A DNA stretch of 64,000 nucleotides from Allobogoriella deserti (GCF_042680605.1 NZ_JBHUEE010000003.1:1-64000); one strand, 5' to 3'; counted from the first letter of the stretch, positions 1-8,852 are shown. Made by a program: numbers and translations. Notes: generated from the sequence alone by a model not told the origin.

Positions 1-2
1 GT

Positions 3-74
3 CGCATCGACGTCCTACACGCCATGCTCCGCAACGGCGCCTTCTACGACCCACCCACCCCCGCCGCCGCTTGA
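3..74 (+). CDS. C-terminal end of a probable IS110-family transposase (5' truncated by window edge)
   Basis: Only the last 23 codons are in the window, reading RIDVLHAMLRNGAFYDPP and then a Pro/Ala tail before TGA at 72-74. A tail of this type (R-x-D-V-L-x-A-M-L-R-D/N-G-x-x-Y) is, from memory, usual at the C-terminus of IS110/IS116-type DEDD transposases. The bases just after the stop (agatagggacacccc) also look like the outer end of such elements, which lack long inverted repeats. The element would therefore end only about 20-30 bp before the start of the next gene. The family call rests on a short tail, so it is moderate. Confidence 0.55.
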   Translation, partial: RIDVLHAMLRNGAFYDPPTPAAA

Positions 75-101
75 CGGCAGAGATAGGGACACCCCCCTCC
101 T

Positions 102-2516
102 ATGTCAGTGGGTCGAACTAGTGTTCGGTACATGACGACGGAGCAGATGCAGGCAGCGGGGTACTGCTGCCCGGAGGACGGGCTCGGTGGGCGCCCGTGT
201 GTGCATCTGCTTGAGGCGGCGGCGCGGTGGCGTCAGGACGATCGGGTCGACCAGGCCCGCGCGATCCGAGCAGCCGGTGGCCTGCCCGGGCTGGCTCGCC
301 TGGCCGGCGATGGCGACCCGTGGGCCCAGGAGGTCTTCGACAGCATGTTCGGCCACGGCCTGGACGGTGTCTCGGAAAGCCCCGGCCTGGAGGGGTACGC
401 CCCCGATCCGTTCGGTCCGGACCCGTTCGCCGAGCATCCGGACCAGCCCGGGCTCGATCACCGACGCGCACCGGTCGGGCAGGACGAGCCCGCGCGCCGG
501 CTCGAACGGGCCACCGATCCCGCTCGCGGAGCCGGCGCCACCGTCGAGGGCCGCGAAGACGCCGACGATGCCGCGCAGTCCTGGCGGGCGCGTGAGCAGG
601 TCCTGGCCGAGGCAGGCGACCAGCTTGGCGTGCCGGTCACGACCGCGGCCACGATGCCTGGTGGACCCGAACTCGCCGCGGCCCTGGCGGATCTGGACCC
701 CGACGAGCTCGACCGTACCGCCGTGATCGAACTGGTCGCCGCCGCCCGTCGTGTCCAGTCCTGGGCAAGCGCGATCGCCGCCCGCGGTGCCGCCGCACTA
801 TCCCGCTCGGCCCGACTCTTCGATCACCCCGCCCGGGACAACACCCGCGAGCGCGGCGGCACGCACAGCCGACGCCGTGGCGTGGACACCACCAGCGAGG
901 AAATCGCCCTCCGGCTCGGGATCTCCCGCCACGAGGCCATCACGCTGGTCCGCGTCGGACGTGGGATGAGACGCACCTTCACTGACACCGCCGCCGCCCT
1001 CGAACACGGACAGATCGACTACCGCAAAGCCACGACCATCATCACCACACTGGACGAGTCGCCCACCCCGGTCGCCTGGGCCGTCGAACAAGACATCCTG
1101 CCTACCGCGGCTGGAAACCCCGCCGGCAAACTCCGCACCGACATCCACGACCGCATCACCGAGGTCGACCCCGTCGAAGCCGAACACCGTCACGCCCGCG
1201 CCCGCGCCAGACGACACGTCACCCGCACCCGCAGCCGCGGGGACGGCATGGCCACCCTGACCGCCGTCCTGCCCGCCCCCGACAGCGTCCAGATCGATCA
1301 GACCCTGACCGCGATCGCCACCTCCGCCCGCGCCGGCGGCGACCCGCGCACCACCGACCAACTTCGCGCCGACGCCCTGCTCGCCCTGACCCACGCCGCA
1401 ATCCTCACCGGCACCACCGGCCCTCACACATCACCCGAGGGCATTCCCGGCCTCACAGCCGCGCTCGGGGAGAACCCCGCCGACGCCACCAACCAAGCCG
1501 CCGATCACGCGCACGTCCGGGCCGCCGACAACGACGACGGAGGCGGCACCGGCCACGGCGGCAGTGACCACGACGCCGGCCACGGCGGCGGCCAGCGCAG
1601 CGCCGGCCACGCCCGCAGTAATCATGACGGCGATACCGGCAACAACACTGCCGGCGCGACCAGCACGGCCAGCGCGACCGGCACGGCCAGCGCGACCGGC
1701 ACGGCCGATGCGGCCGGCCAGGCCCCGGTTCAGGGCCACTTTCCCGACCTCGACCCGGGCATCCCCGAAATCGCCGTCATCTCCCCGCTCCTGGCCGCCT
1801 TGCTACGCCGCGGCGGCGAACACCTCCCCGTGGTCAAACCCCAGATCCGAGTCACCATCCCCGCCGACCTCCTGCTCGAAGCGCAACGCCTCACAACACC
1901 CTCCGAACGCCAGGCCCCGCCCGAACCAGACCACGGAACAACAGGCTCGAGACGCACCCCTGACCACCCAGCGGCTCTCGGGCACAAGGGTGCCCACCCG
2001 ACAGCCGGGCAGGAGTCTGCCCACCCAGTTACTGGGCAGGAGTCTGCCCAGCAACTGGCCGGACAGCACGAACAGGCCGGCGCAACCAGTGCCGCCGACC
2101 CGCTCACCGGCATCGACGCCGTCCCCACGCCGGCAGCCACGCTCGCCGGCTACGGCGCCATCACCGACCGCGCCGCACTCGCCCTGGCCGCCGGTGGCAC
2201 CCTGCGCGCCATGATCACCGACCCGGATACGGGCGTCCCCCTCAACCTCGGTCGTCGCCGCTACCGCCCGCCAGCCGGGCTCCAAGAACTCATCCAGGAC
2301 CGCGACATCACCTGCACCCGACCCGGGTGCGCCGTCCCCGCCCACGAATGCCAGATCGACCACACCCACCCCTGGGCACACGGCGGCCAGACCAACGCCG
2401 CGGACCTCGAACTCCTCTGCGACCGCGACCACCTGATCAAAACCGCCGGCGCCATGACCGTCCACCGCCGATCCGACGGCACCGTCGAATGGACCACCCA
2501 GACCGGCCACACCTAA
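102..2516 (+). CDS. DUF222 domain / HNH endonuclease-like protein with long low-complexity insert
   Basis: An 804-residue member of the 13E12-repeat/DUF222 family, whose members carry a C-terminal HNH nuclease fold; the role is not established. DUF222 runs from about residue 195 to 450. The HNH motif lies at about 745-785: CTRPGC, the core ECQIDHTHPWAHGG with its paired His, then N-x-x-D-L and CDRDH. Residues about 470-560 are Gly/His/Asn/Asp- and Thr/Ala/Ser-rich, and 9-residue repeats around TGQESA follow at about 620-655; these inserts make it longer than the usual 400-600 residues. The start is uncertain: no clear Shine-Dalgarno precedes ATG 102, ATG 132 is an alternative, and the IS end lies immediately upstream. 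Confidence 0.8.
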   Translation: MSVGRTSVRYMTTEQMQAAGYCCPEDGLGGRPCVHLLEAAARWRQDDRVDQARAIRAAGGLPGLARLAGDGDPWAQEVFDSMFGHGLDGVSESPGLEGYAPDPFGPDPFAEHPDQPGLDHRRAPVGQDEPARRLERATDPARGAGATVEGREDADDAAQSWRAREQVLAEAGDQLGVPVTTAATMPGGPELAAALADLDPDELDRTAVIELVAAARRVQSWASAIAARGAAALSRSARLFDHPARDNTRERGGTHSRRRGVDTTSEEIALRLGISRHEAITLVRVGRGMRRTFTDTAAALEHGQIDYRKATTIITTLDESPTPVAWAVEQDILPTAAGNPAGKLRTDIHDRITEVDPVEAEHRHARARARRHVTRTRSRGDGMATLTAVLPAPDSVQIDQTLTAIATSARAGGDPRTTDQLRADALLALTHAAILTGTTGPHTSPEGIPGLTAALGENPADATNQAADHAHVRAADNDDGGGTGHGGSDHDAGHGGGQRSAGHARSNHDGDTGNNTAGATSTASATGTASATGTADAAGQAPVQGHFPDLDPGIPEIAVISPLLAALLRRGGEHLPVVKPQIRVTIPADLLLEAQRLTTPSERQAPPEPDHGTTGSRRTPDHPAALGHKGAHPTAGQESAHPVTGQESAQQLAGQHEQAGATSAADPLTGIDAVPTPAATLAGYGAITDRAALALAAGGTLRAMITDPDTGVPLNLGRRRYRPPAGLQELIQDRDITCTRPGCAVPAHECQIDHTHPWAHGGQTNAADLELLCDRDHLIKTAGAMTVHRRSDGTVEWTTQTGHT
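1655..2060 (+). repeat. Intragenic tandem repeats in the DUF222/HNH gene
   Basis: Around 1670-1712 an 18-bp unit (gaccggcacggccagcgc and variants) repeats and encodes SATGTA-type peptides. At 2007-2022 and 2034-2049 the palindrome GGGCAGGAGTCTGCCC occurs twice exactly 27 bp apart, so each 9-codon unit carries a 6-bp-stem hairpin. Both arrays are in frame, so copy changes would alter only linker length. Confidence 0.75.
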
Positions 2517-2601
2517 CCAACGAGCAGCCGACGGGACGATCACGCTCACCGAGATCAAAGCCCCACCGAACACGCCCGGCGCAGATGGGCCACCGCCCTT
2601 C

Positions 2602-2700
2602 TGACATCGCAGTCCCGCACGTGTGACACCACAGTCGCGCACGTGTCGCCCCCGCCCGGAGCGAACCCGCCGCCCGGCCCCTCGGACGTGCGACATCACC
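2602..2700. repeat. 22-bp intergenic tandem repeat (TGACAnCnCAGTCnCGCACGTG)
   Basis: Two adjacent 22-bp units at 2602-2623 and 2624-2645 differ at only three positions, and each ends in CACGTG. A degenerate third copy of the GACGTGCGACATCACC type lies at 2685-2700. It sits about 90 bp after the stop of the DUF222/HNH gene and has no coding sense. Confidence 0.6.
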
Positions 2701-3290
2701 CCGACTCCTACCGACACGATCTCCACAGGGCCTGTGCACAGGCGGTGCAAAACTCTCCGCGCCGGTGGACAAGTCGGCTCCCGTCTGTGGACGACACGCG
2801 ACTGCCCTGTGAATTGCCCGCAAACCCTTGCCGCCCCGGGGTGAACGGGCATAAAACTTCTCCTACGCACTTCCCCCGGGAGGTGCCGACAACTCAAGAG
2901 AAGCTGGTCCATCTGACCGGTCGCGGTTGACCGATCATCGCGCAGGCCACGGCCTCCTGCGAGATCGTGTCCAGGTCTCACGAGACCTCCGGCCGGTCCC
3001 GACCCGACTCCTTCGGGAGAAGGGCGGCTGACCCGAGAGCTCCCGGCTCGACGGTCGGATCGAGGCCGGCGCTGTGGCGTCTGGTCTCCGGCGTGCGGGG
3101 TACCCGGCTCAGGTCGGGGGAAGCTCGGCTTCGGTCGAGACCTCGGCTTCGGTCGAGGATCCGGACGCCGAAACGGCCGGGCAGGTTCCATCGGGACCGA
3201 CGCCAGCCGACGGCGGCTGGGTGACGAAGCCGTCGGGACCAGCAGACCTCGAGTGGTCGATCGGTAGCGTCACCGGTACCGATCAAGCCG

Positions 3291-3325
3291 AAGGCCCCTC
3301 GCGACCCTTACTCGCGAGGGGCCTT
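3291..3325. terminator. Strong bidirectional hairpin, terminator-like
   Basis: A perfect 14-bp stem, AAGGCCCCTCGCGA (3291-3304) with TCGCGAGGGGCCTT (3312-3325), closes a 7-base loop. The AA/TT ends give short A/T flanks, but there is no long T-run. No annotated transcript ends close by, so the transcript it serves is unclear. Confidence 0.5.
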
Positions 3326-3377
3326 CACCTGTGTAGCACCCAGTTTAGGGACCTGCCCTCGTGGGCTCGGAGCGACG

Positions 3378-3493
3378 CGCCGCCCGTAGGGCCGGGCGCG
3401 CCGCCCGCCGGACCGGTCGCCGCCCGCCGGACCGGTCGCCCAACGCCGAATCGGGAACCCAGCGCCGAACCGGGCACCCAACGCCGAACCGGT
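3378..3493. repeat. Six-unit array with 19-bp period
   Basis: Units start near 3378, 3397, 3418, 3437, 3456 and 3475; all are 19 bp except the second, which is 21 bp. The first three are of the CGCCGCCCGCCGGACCGGT type, the last three of the CGCCCAACGCCGAACCGGG type. The period matches the dispersed arrays elsewhere in the window but the consensus differs. No spacers of CRISPR size are present. Confidence 0.65.
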
Positions 3494-3614
3494 TCCTCCG
3501 CACGCCCGCCGTCCGAAATTCCACCTTCTTGCGCGTGTCCGGGTCGCTGCAGACGGCTGCGCACCGTACGTTGACGCTCGTTCGACGACGAGTCCGGCAG
3601 CCAAAGGAGGCTCC

Positions 3615-5066
3615 ATGCGAGGTGGGATGCGTCGTCGTCCGTGGCGGCGCGGCAACCGGACGAGTGCCGCACGCGGCGCGCCGCCACCGCTCGATCGGGG
3701 CGTGCTCGGCACCTGTGTCGACCGGCGCACCATGCTCCGGATCACCGGCGGAGCCGCCGTCGTCCTGCCGCTCGCTGCGTGCGGCGACGCCGACGCCGCG
3801 CCCAACACGCTCCGGATCAGCTACCAGCAGTTCGGGTCCGGCACCATCATGCGCGACTACCTCACCGGCGTGATGGAGGCCTACAGCACGCGCCATCCCG
3901 ACGTGACGGTCGAGCTCGTGCCCCTCGTCGCCGCCGAGGAGGACTACTTCACCAAGAACGAGCTCATGATGTCCTCGCCGCGCACCACCCCCGACCTCGT
4001 CTACGAGGACACCTTCATTCTCCAGTCCGACGTCGCCGCCGGGTATCTCCGACCCATCGACGACTTCATCGCCGGCTGGGACAACTGGGAACACTTCTAC
4101 GAGCCGGGGAAAGAAGCGGTCACGGGGCAGAACGGCAAGGTCTACGCCGTGCCCACACACACCGATACCCGCGGCCTCTGGTACAACCAGGATCTCTTCG
4201 AGCAGGCCGGCCTCTCGGTCCCGTGGCGCCCCAGCACCTGGACGGACATCCTCGACGCGATGCGCACACTCAAGGACGAGCTGCCGGACGTCATCCCGAT
4301 CAACGTCTATTCGGGCAAGCCGCAGGGCGAGAAGGCGAGCATGCAAGGCTTCGAGATGCTGCTCTACGGCACCGACGATCGCCTCTACGACGCCGAGTCC
4401 GAGACGTGGGTGCTGGGCAGCCAGGGCTTCCTGGACTCGCTCGAGTTCCTCCGCACGATCTTCAGCGAGCGCCTCACCCCGGGCATCGGGCAGGCGCTCG
4501 ACCCGAACCTGTCCGAGTTGGTCCAGAACACCTGGATGCCGGAGGGCCGCGTCGCGGTGAACCTCGACGGCAGCTGGATCAGTTCATCGTGGGTCGAGGG
4601 CGGGGCGGCCGAGTGGCCCGAGTGGCCGGACGTCATCGACGTCGCGCCGATGCCCACGCAGGACGGCAGCGCACCCGGCGTCGTCTCCCTCGCCGGCGGA
4701 TGGTCGTGGGCAATCCCGCAGCTGTCGAGCAAACCCGACCTCGCGTGGTCGTTCCTGGAGGAGATGATGTCGACCGACAACATGGCGGGCCTCGCGGTCG
4801 CCGACAACCAGGTGACCATCCGTTCCGATGTCGCGGACCATCCCGATTACCAGGGGTACTCCCCCACGATCGACTTCTTCACCGAGCTCGTCGACAAAGC
4901 CGAGTACCGGCCGGCACTCGCCCCTTACCCCCAGGTGTCCGCCGCCATCCAGGCCGCCATGGAGACCGTCATGACCGGTCAGGGCACTCCCGAACAGGCG
5001 CAGGCGGCCTACGACGCCGACGTGCGCGACATCGTCGGGCCCGAGAACACGTCGGAGGCGAGCTGA
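3615..5066 (+). CDS. Sugar ABC transporter substrate-binding lipoprotein (family 1)
   Basis: A 483-residue extracellular binding protein of the MalE type, predicted to be lipid-anchored and to hand a sugar or oligosaccharide to the two permeases that follow. The N-terminus is long and Arg-rich; the functional signal is probably DRRTMLRITGGAAVVLPLAAC, where the twin Arg suggests Tat export and LAAC is the lipobox with Cys at about residue 56. The mature part shows the family features TPDLVYEDTF and AGGWSWAIP. ATG 3615 follows AAAGGAGG at ideal spacing. Its TGA overlaps the next ATG by one base. No regulator or ATPase is adjacent. The ligand cannot be read from sequence. Confidence 0.9.
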   Translation: MRGGMRRRPWRRGNRTSAARGAPPPLDRGVLGTCVDRRTMLRITGGAAVVLPLAACGDADAAPNTLRISYQQFGSGTIMRDYLTGVMEAYSTRHPDVTVELVPLVAAEEDYFTKNELMMSSPRTTPDLVYEDTFILQSDVAAGYLRPIDDFIAGWDNWEHFYEPGKEAVTGQNGKVYAVPTHTDTRGLWYNQDLFEQAGLSVPWRPSTWTDILDAMRTLKDELPDVIPINVYSGKPQGEKASMQGFEMLLYGTDDRLYDAESETWVLGSQGFLDSLEFLRTIFSERLTPGIGQALDPNLSELVQNTWMPEGRVAVNLDGSWISSSWVEGGAAEWPEWPDVIDVAPMPTQDGSAPGVVSLAGGWSWAIPQLSSKPDLAWSFLEEMMSTDNMAGLAVADNQVTIRSDVADHPDYQGYSPTIDFFTELVDKAEYRPALAPYPQVSAAIQAAMETVMTGQGTPEQAQAAYDADVRDIVGPENTSEAS

Positions 5067-6004
5067 TGGCCGCACCGACCGCCACCGAACCGGCGACGAC
5101 CACCGCGCCGCCGGCACCGCGCCCCGAACGGAACCTGCGCCGCACCGCTCTGCGCGGGCTGCCTCTCCTGCCGTCGGTCACGCTCCTCGTCCTCTTCCTG
5201 GCCGGGCCCATCGGCTACAGCATCTACCTGGCCTTCACCAACCGCGCCCTGCGCGGCGAGGGCGCCAATCGCACCGAGTTCGTCGGCTTCGACAACTTCA
5301 TCACGGCCTTCGAGACACCCGAGTTCTGGAACTCCGTGGTCCTCACGGTGGTCTTCACCGTCGTCTCGGCGATCATCGGCCAGAACATCCTCGGGATGAT
5401 CCTCGCGCTGCTCATGCGGCGGGCGACCAAGGTGATCGTCGCCGTCACCGGCGCGATCGTCATCGGGGCCTGGATCCTGCCCGAGGTGGTGGCCGCCTAC
5501 CTGTGGACGACCTTCCTCGGGGACGACGGCTCGCTGAACCAGATCCTCACCACCATCGGCCTCCCGCCGCAGGACTGGCTCTTCGCGCTGCCGATCATCG
5601 CCGTTTCCTTCGCCAACATCTGGCGCGGCACGGCGTTCACGATGCTCATGTACGTCGCCGCCCTCTCCGAAGTCTCGCCGGACATCGAGGAGGCCGCGGA
5701 GATCGACGGCGCCGGCGCGATCCGCCGGTTCTTCTTCGTGACGGTGCCGATCATCCGCCGCACGATCATGACCAACCTCATGCTCATCACGCTCCAGACG
5801 CTGTCCGTCTTCGGTCTGATCTTCGTGATGACCGGCGGCGGGCCCGGCACCTCCAGTCAGACCCTGCCGCTGTACATGTACGAGCAGGCGTTCTCCTTCG
5901 GCCAGCTCGGCTACGGCACCGCTGTCGCCCTGCTGCTCCTGCTGATCGGAGGGTTGGCCTCCATCGTCTATCTCAAGCTCCTGCCCCGGGAGGAGAAGAT
6001 ATGA
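5066..6004 (+). CDS. Sugar ABC transporter permease (MalF type)
   Basis: A 312-residue inner-membrane permease forming half of the channel of the MalEFG-like importer. About six hydrophobic spans are visible, starting with LPSVTLLVLFLAGPIGYSI at about residues 33-51. The EAA loop that contacts the ATPase reads EEAAEIDGAGAIRRFFFVTVP at about residues 210-230, with the expected Gly. The start ATG at 5066 overlaps the lipoprotein stop (TGATG). The open frame continues upstream to 3641 but that part is antisense-like Arg/His-rich translation of the lipoprotein gene and was excluded. Confidence 0.9.
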   Translation: MAAPTATEPATTTAPPAPRPERNLRRTALRGLPLLPSVTLLVLFLAGPIGYSIYLAFTNRALRGEGANRTEFVGFDNFITAFETPEFWNSVVLTVVFTVVSAIIGQNILGMILALLMRRATKVIVAVTGAIVIGAWILPEVVAAYLWTTFLGDDGSLNQILTTIGLPPQDWLFALPIIAVSFANIWRGTAFTMLMYVAALSEVSPDIEEAAEIDGAGAIRRFFFVTVPIIRRTIMTNLMLITLQTLSVFGLIFVMTGGGPGTSSQTLPLYMYEQAFSFGQLGYGTAVALLLLLIGGLASIVYLKLLPREEKI

Positions 6005-6912
6005 CCGGCGCGACGCTCGAACGCGAGACCGGCACGAACGGACGGGCCGCACCGCGCGGCCGCTCACGAGGGACGTCCGACAACGGCGGCGTCCGGGGCC
6101 GTGCCGTGGGGGCGGTGTCGAACCTCGTGCTCGTGCTCATCGCCGCCCTGTTCTCGGTACCGCTGCTGTGGGTCATCTTCGCCTCGCTCGACCCGCAGGC
6201 CACCTTGTCCGTGCAATGGCCGGATCCGCCGTCGACGGAGAACTTCCGGGCCGTGCTCAACGAGGAGACGACGTTCCGCCCGATGTGGAACTCCCTCGTG
6301 CTGTGCGGCGGGGCCACGGCCATCACGGTGATCTCCTCCGCGCTGGCCGCGTACCCGCTCTCGCGCTACCAGTCCCGGGCCAAGCGACCGTTCCTGCTGA
6401 CGATCATCTTCGCCACCGGTCTGCCGATCACCGCGGTGATGATCCCGGTGTACGCCATGTTCGTGCAGGTCAACCTCATCGACTCGATGTTCGGTGCGGT
6501 GCTGTTCCTGGCGACGTCGTCCCTGCCTTACGGCATGTTCCTCACCAAGAACTTCATGGACGGGGTACCCAAAGACCTCGAGGAGAGCGCGTGGACCGAG
6601 GGCGCATCGACGATGCGCACCTTGTGGGCGATCGTGCTGCCGCTGATGCGTCCGGGGACCGCCGTCGTCACGATCTTCACGTTCGTGACGATGTGGGGAA
6701 ACTTCTTCGTGCCGTTCATGCTCCTGCTCTCGCCGGACAAACTGCCGGCCGCGGTGAGCCTCTACACCTTCTCCAGCCAGTACGGGCAGATCGCCTACGG
6801 CCAGCTGGCGGCGTTCTCGATCCTGTACTCGCTACCGGTCGTCGTGCTCTACCTCCTCATGGGCCGCCGGCTCGGCGCCGGCTTCGCCATGACGGGCGGC
6901 GTGAAGGGATAA
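6001..6912 (+). CDS. Sugar ABC transporter permease (MalG type)
   Basis: A 303-residue second permease of the same importer, overlapping the preceding gene by ATGA. A cytoplasmic N-tail of about 35 residues is followed by six spans, the first about LVLVLIAALFSVPLLWVIF. The EAA loop is EESAWTEGASTMRTLWAIVLP at about residues 197-217, where the usual Asp-Gly is Glu-Gly. It ends in the common MalG-like tail GGVKG. No ATPase gene is linked, so a shared MsiK/UgpC-type ATPase from another locus is presumed. Confidence 0.9.
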   Translation: MTGATLERETGTNGRAAPRGRSRGTSDNGGVRGRAVGAVSNLVLVLIAALFSVPLLWVIFASLDPQATLSVQWPDPPSTENFRAVLNEETTFRPMWNSLVLCGGATAITVISSALAAYPLSRYQSRAKRPFLLTIIFATGLPITAVMIPVYAMFVQVNLIDSMFGAVLFLATSSLPYGMFLTKNFMDGVPKDLEESAWTEGASTMRTLWAIVLPLMRPGTAVVTIFTFVTMWGNFFVPFMLLLSPDKLPAAVSLYTFSSQYGQIAYGQLAAFSILYSLPVVVLYLLMGRRLGAGFAMTGGVKG

Positions 6913-7020
6913 GACCGCCTGGCTTCCCGGCCGGCAGGACCGGCCGATCGGCCGATGCCGTCCGGGCCACCCTGCTGCCAGGATGACGACGTCGCAACGG
7001 CCGGATACCCAGGAGTCCCG

Positions 7021-7509
7021 ATGTCCCGACGAGCCAGTGTCCCGCCGCGGTGGTTCGTCACCACGGCCTGGCGGATGCACCGGGCCCTCTATCGCGCCAG
7101 CGGTGGCCGGTCGGGCCTGTGGACTCCCTCCGAGAAGCGGCCGTGGGGAACCCTGCGGCTGACGACGACGGGCCGGCGGACCGGTCGGGAGCGCGCCGCG
7201 ATCCTCGGGTACCTCCCCGACGGCGAGGACGTCGCCGTGCTCGCGATGAACGGCTGGGGTGAGGGGGAACCCGCGTGGTGGCTGAACCTCCGGGCCACGC
7301 CCGCCGCGACCATGCACCTGCCGGGCCGGGTGCCGCAGCCGGTGCTCGCTCGTGCCGCGGAGGCCGAGGAGCGCGACCGCCTCTGGGCACGCTGGCGGAC
7401 GGTGGAGCCGAACCTCGACGACTACGCCGCCCTGCGGTCGACGCCTACCGCCGTCGTCGTCCTCACGCCCGCCCCGTCCTCACGCCGGCCTCGGATCGGA
7501 CCGCGTTGA
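7021..7509 (+). CDS. Nitroreductase/deazaflavin (F420)-dependent family protein (DUF385 type)
   Basis: A 162-residue split-barrel flavoprotein-family member. The family motifs are TTTGRRTGRERAAILGYLP (about residues 42-60) and AWWLNLRATPAATMHLPG (about 82-99), as in Ddn-like proteins of actinobacteria that bind F420H2 or another flavin. The substrate is unknown. The ATG at 7021 follows AGGAG at good spacing; an earlier in-frame ATG at 6955 would add residues with no family similarity. It is transcribed with the cupin gene downstream but spaced by about 80 bp, so it may be a separate unit. Confidence 0.8.
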   Translation: MSRRASVPPRWFVTTAWRMHRALYRASGGRSGLWTPSEKRPWGTLRLTTTGRRTGRERAAILGYLPDGEDVAVLAMNGWGEGEPAWWLNLRATPAATMHLPGRVPQPVLARAAEAEERDRLWARWRTVEPNLDDYAALRSTPTAVVVLTPAPSSRRPRIGPR

Positions 7510-7589
7510 GCCGGGTCGCCCCGGTAGCCACGACCAGGCGCATCGCGCTCCCTCTTGCCATTCCCGACGGAACGGCGGACGCTGAGGTC

Positions 7590-7922
7590 ATGTCCGCCCA
7601 GGTGATCGAGACGGCGCAGCTCGAGAACGGCAACTTCGAGGGGTACCTCTACGGCTCGCGCGTCTCGGTGATCTTCGAACGCACCGACCGCGACGGCGTC
7701 GGGCCACGGCTGCACCGGCATCCGTATGCGGAGACGTTCGTGCTGCGGTCGGGCGAAGCGCGCTTCACCGTCGGCACGGACGAGATCGTCGCCGTCGGCG
7801 GACAGATCCTCGTGGTCCCGGCGATGACGCCGCACAAGTTCCAGACGCTGGGCGAAGGCGAGCTCTACGAAGCCGTCCACATCCACGAGCACGAGCGGTT
7901 CGAGACCGAGTGGCTCGAGTAG
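7590..7922 (+). CDS. Small cupin-domain protein
   Basis: A 110-residue single-domain beta-barrel. Cupin motif 1 is HRHPYAETFVLRSGEARFTVG (His-x-His, Glu and Gly ligand pattern) and motif 2 is GGQILVVPAMTPHKFQTLGEG with the final metal-ligand His. It is therefore probably a metal-binding cupin; the reaction or ligand is unknown. The start at ATG 7590 is the first Met before the conserved part. It converges on the TauE/SafE gene, whose stop is 7 bp away. Confidence 0.75.
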   Translation: MSAQVIETAQLENGNFEGYLYGSRVSVIFERTDRDGVGPRLHRHPYAETFVLRSGEARFTVGTDEIVAVGGQILVVPAMTPHKFQTLGEGELYEAVHIHEHERFETEWLE

Positions 7923-7928
7923 CCGGCC

Positions 7929-8852
7929 TCATTGGGCGGACGCCTCGGATCCCGCCTCCACGGGCTCGACCGCTCCGTCGGTGAGCCGGCCGGCACGCCG
8001 GTGCTCACGGAAGGAGTAGGCCACCGCGCTCACCCAGACGAGCACGACGGCGGCGTAGATGGCCGTGCTGCCCGGTGCGGTGACCGAGACGAAGTCCGAG
8101 CGAAGAATCGTGCGGGTGTTGGTCAGCACGATGAACCCGCCGACGAGGGAACCGAGCACGCGCGGGGGCACGTGGCGCACCAGCCAGGCGGCGATCGGCG
8201 CCGCGACGAGGCCGCCGGCGAGCAGGGCGAGCGCCCAGGACAGGTTGATGCCCGCGGTCCCCAGTCCGACGAGGAAGCCGACGCTGGCGGCGACCGCGAT
8301 GACGAACTCACTGGTGTCGATCGAACCGACCACCTTCCGTGGTTCCAACCGACCGCTCGCGAGGATCGCCGGTGTGCCGACCGGTCCCCAGCCGCCACCA
8401 CCGGTGGCGTCCATGAAACCCGCCACCAGGCCGAGCGGTGCGAGGAAGCGCCGCCGCAACGGCTGGCCGAGGTGGGTCGTGCGCAACCCGCGCACGGTGA
8501 ACCGCACCAGGACGTACAGGCCGAGCCCGAGCAGAAGGACTGACATCACCGGTTCGGCGACCTCGGTGGAGAGCCACGACAGGAATGTCGCCCCGGCGAA
8601 CGCGCCGATCGCCCCGGGCAGGGCGATGCGACGCACGACGGACCAGTCGACGTTGCCGAAGCGCCAGTGCGAGACGCCGGAGGCGAGCGTGGTGCCGATC
8701 TCGGCGAGGTGGACGGTCGCCGAGGCGGCTGCGGGGTTCGTGCCGACGGCGAGCAGCAGGGTGGTCGAGGTGACGCCGTAGGCCATGCCGAGGCTTCCGT
8801 CGACGAGCTGGGCGCCGAGCCCGGCGAGCGCGAGGAGGACGAGTGACTGCAT
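7929..8852 (-). CDS. TauE/SafE family permease (anion/sulfite-type exporter)
   Basis: A 307-residue polytopic membrane protein with eight or more hydrophobic spans. The first family repeat carries QLVDGSLGMAYGVTSTTLL and the second ATGGGGWGPVGTPAILASG, both typical of the family, which moves sulfur-containing or organic anions. The C-tail (about 25 residues) is charged. It is preceded by a promoter with a palindrome between -35 and -10 and by an Rrf2 regulator gene, which suggests control in response to sulfur or redox state (inference). It is closely similar in motif order to the TauE/SafE gene at 11852-12817. Confidence 0.85.
   Translation of the reverse strand: MQSLVLLALAGLGAQLVDGSLGMAYGVTSTTLLLAVGTNPAAASATVHLAEIGTTLASGVSHWRFGNVDWSVVRRIALPGAIGAFAGATFLSWLSTEVAEPVMSVLLLGLGLYVLVRFTVRGLRTTHLGQPLRRRFLAPLGLVAGFMDATGGGGWGPVGTPAILASGRLEPRKVVGSIDTSEFVIAVAASVGFLVGLGTAGINLSWALALLAGGLVAAPIAAWLVRHVPPRVLGSLVGGFIVLTNTRTILRSDFVSVTAPGSTAIYAAVVLVWVSAVAYSFREHRRAGRLTDGAVEPVEAGSEASAQ

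Larger units (their letters stand above)
2517..3614. other. 1.1-kb stretch without a convincing gene
   Basis: Open frames here (for example 3074-3574 on the plus strand) are low-complexity, lack ribosome sites and look like products of base composition. The stretch holds a 22-bp tandem repeat near 2602-2645, a strong hairpin at 3291-3325 and a 19-bp-period array at 3378-3493, each listed separately. The last 40 bp contain an imperfect palindrome, CTCGT-TCGACG-ACGAG (3577-3592), and the AAAGGAGG ribosome site of the following lipoprotein gene. Confidence 0.6.

Noticed and set aside
3074..3574. Plus-strand ORF of 166 codons
   Set aside because: Low-complexity composition, no ribosome site, and it covers the 19-bp repeat array and hairpin.
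6913..7020. Terminator after the first sugar importer
   Set aside because: Several GGCCGG palindromes overlap, but none gives one clear stem with a T-run.
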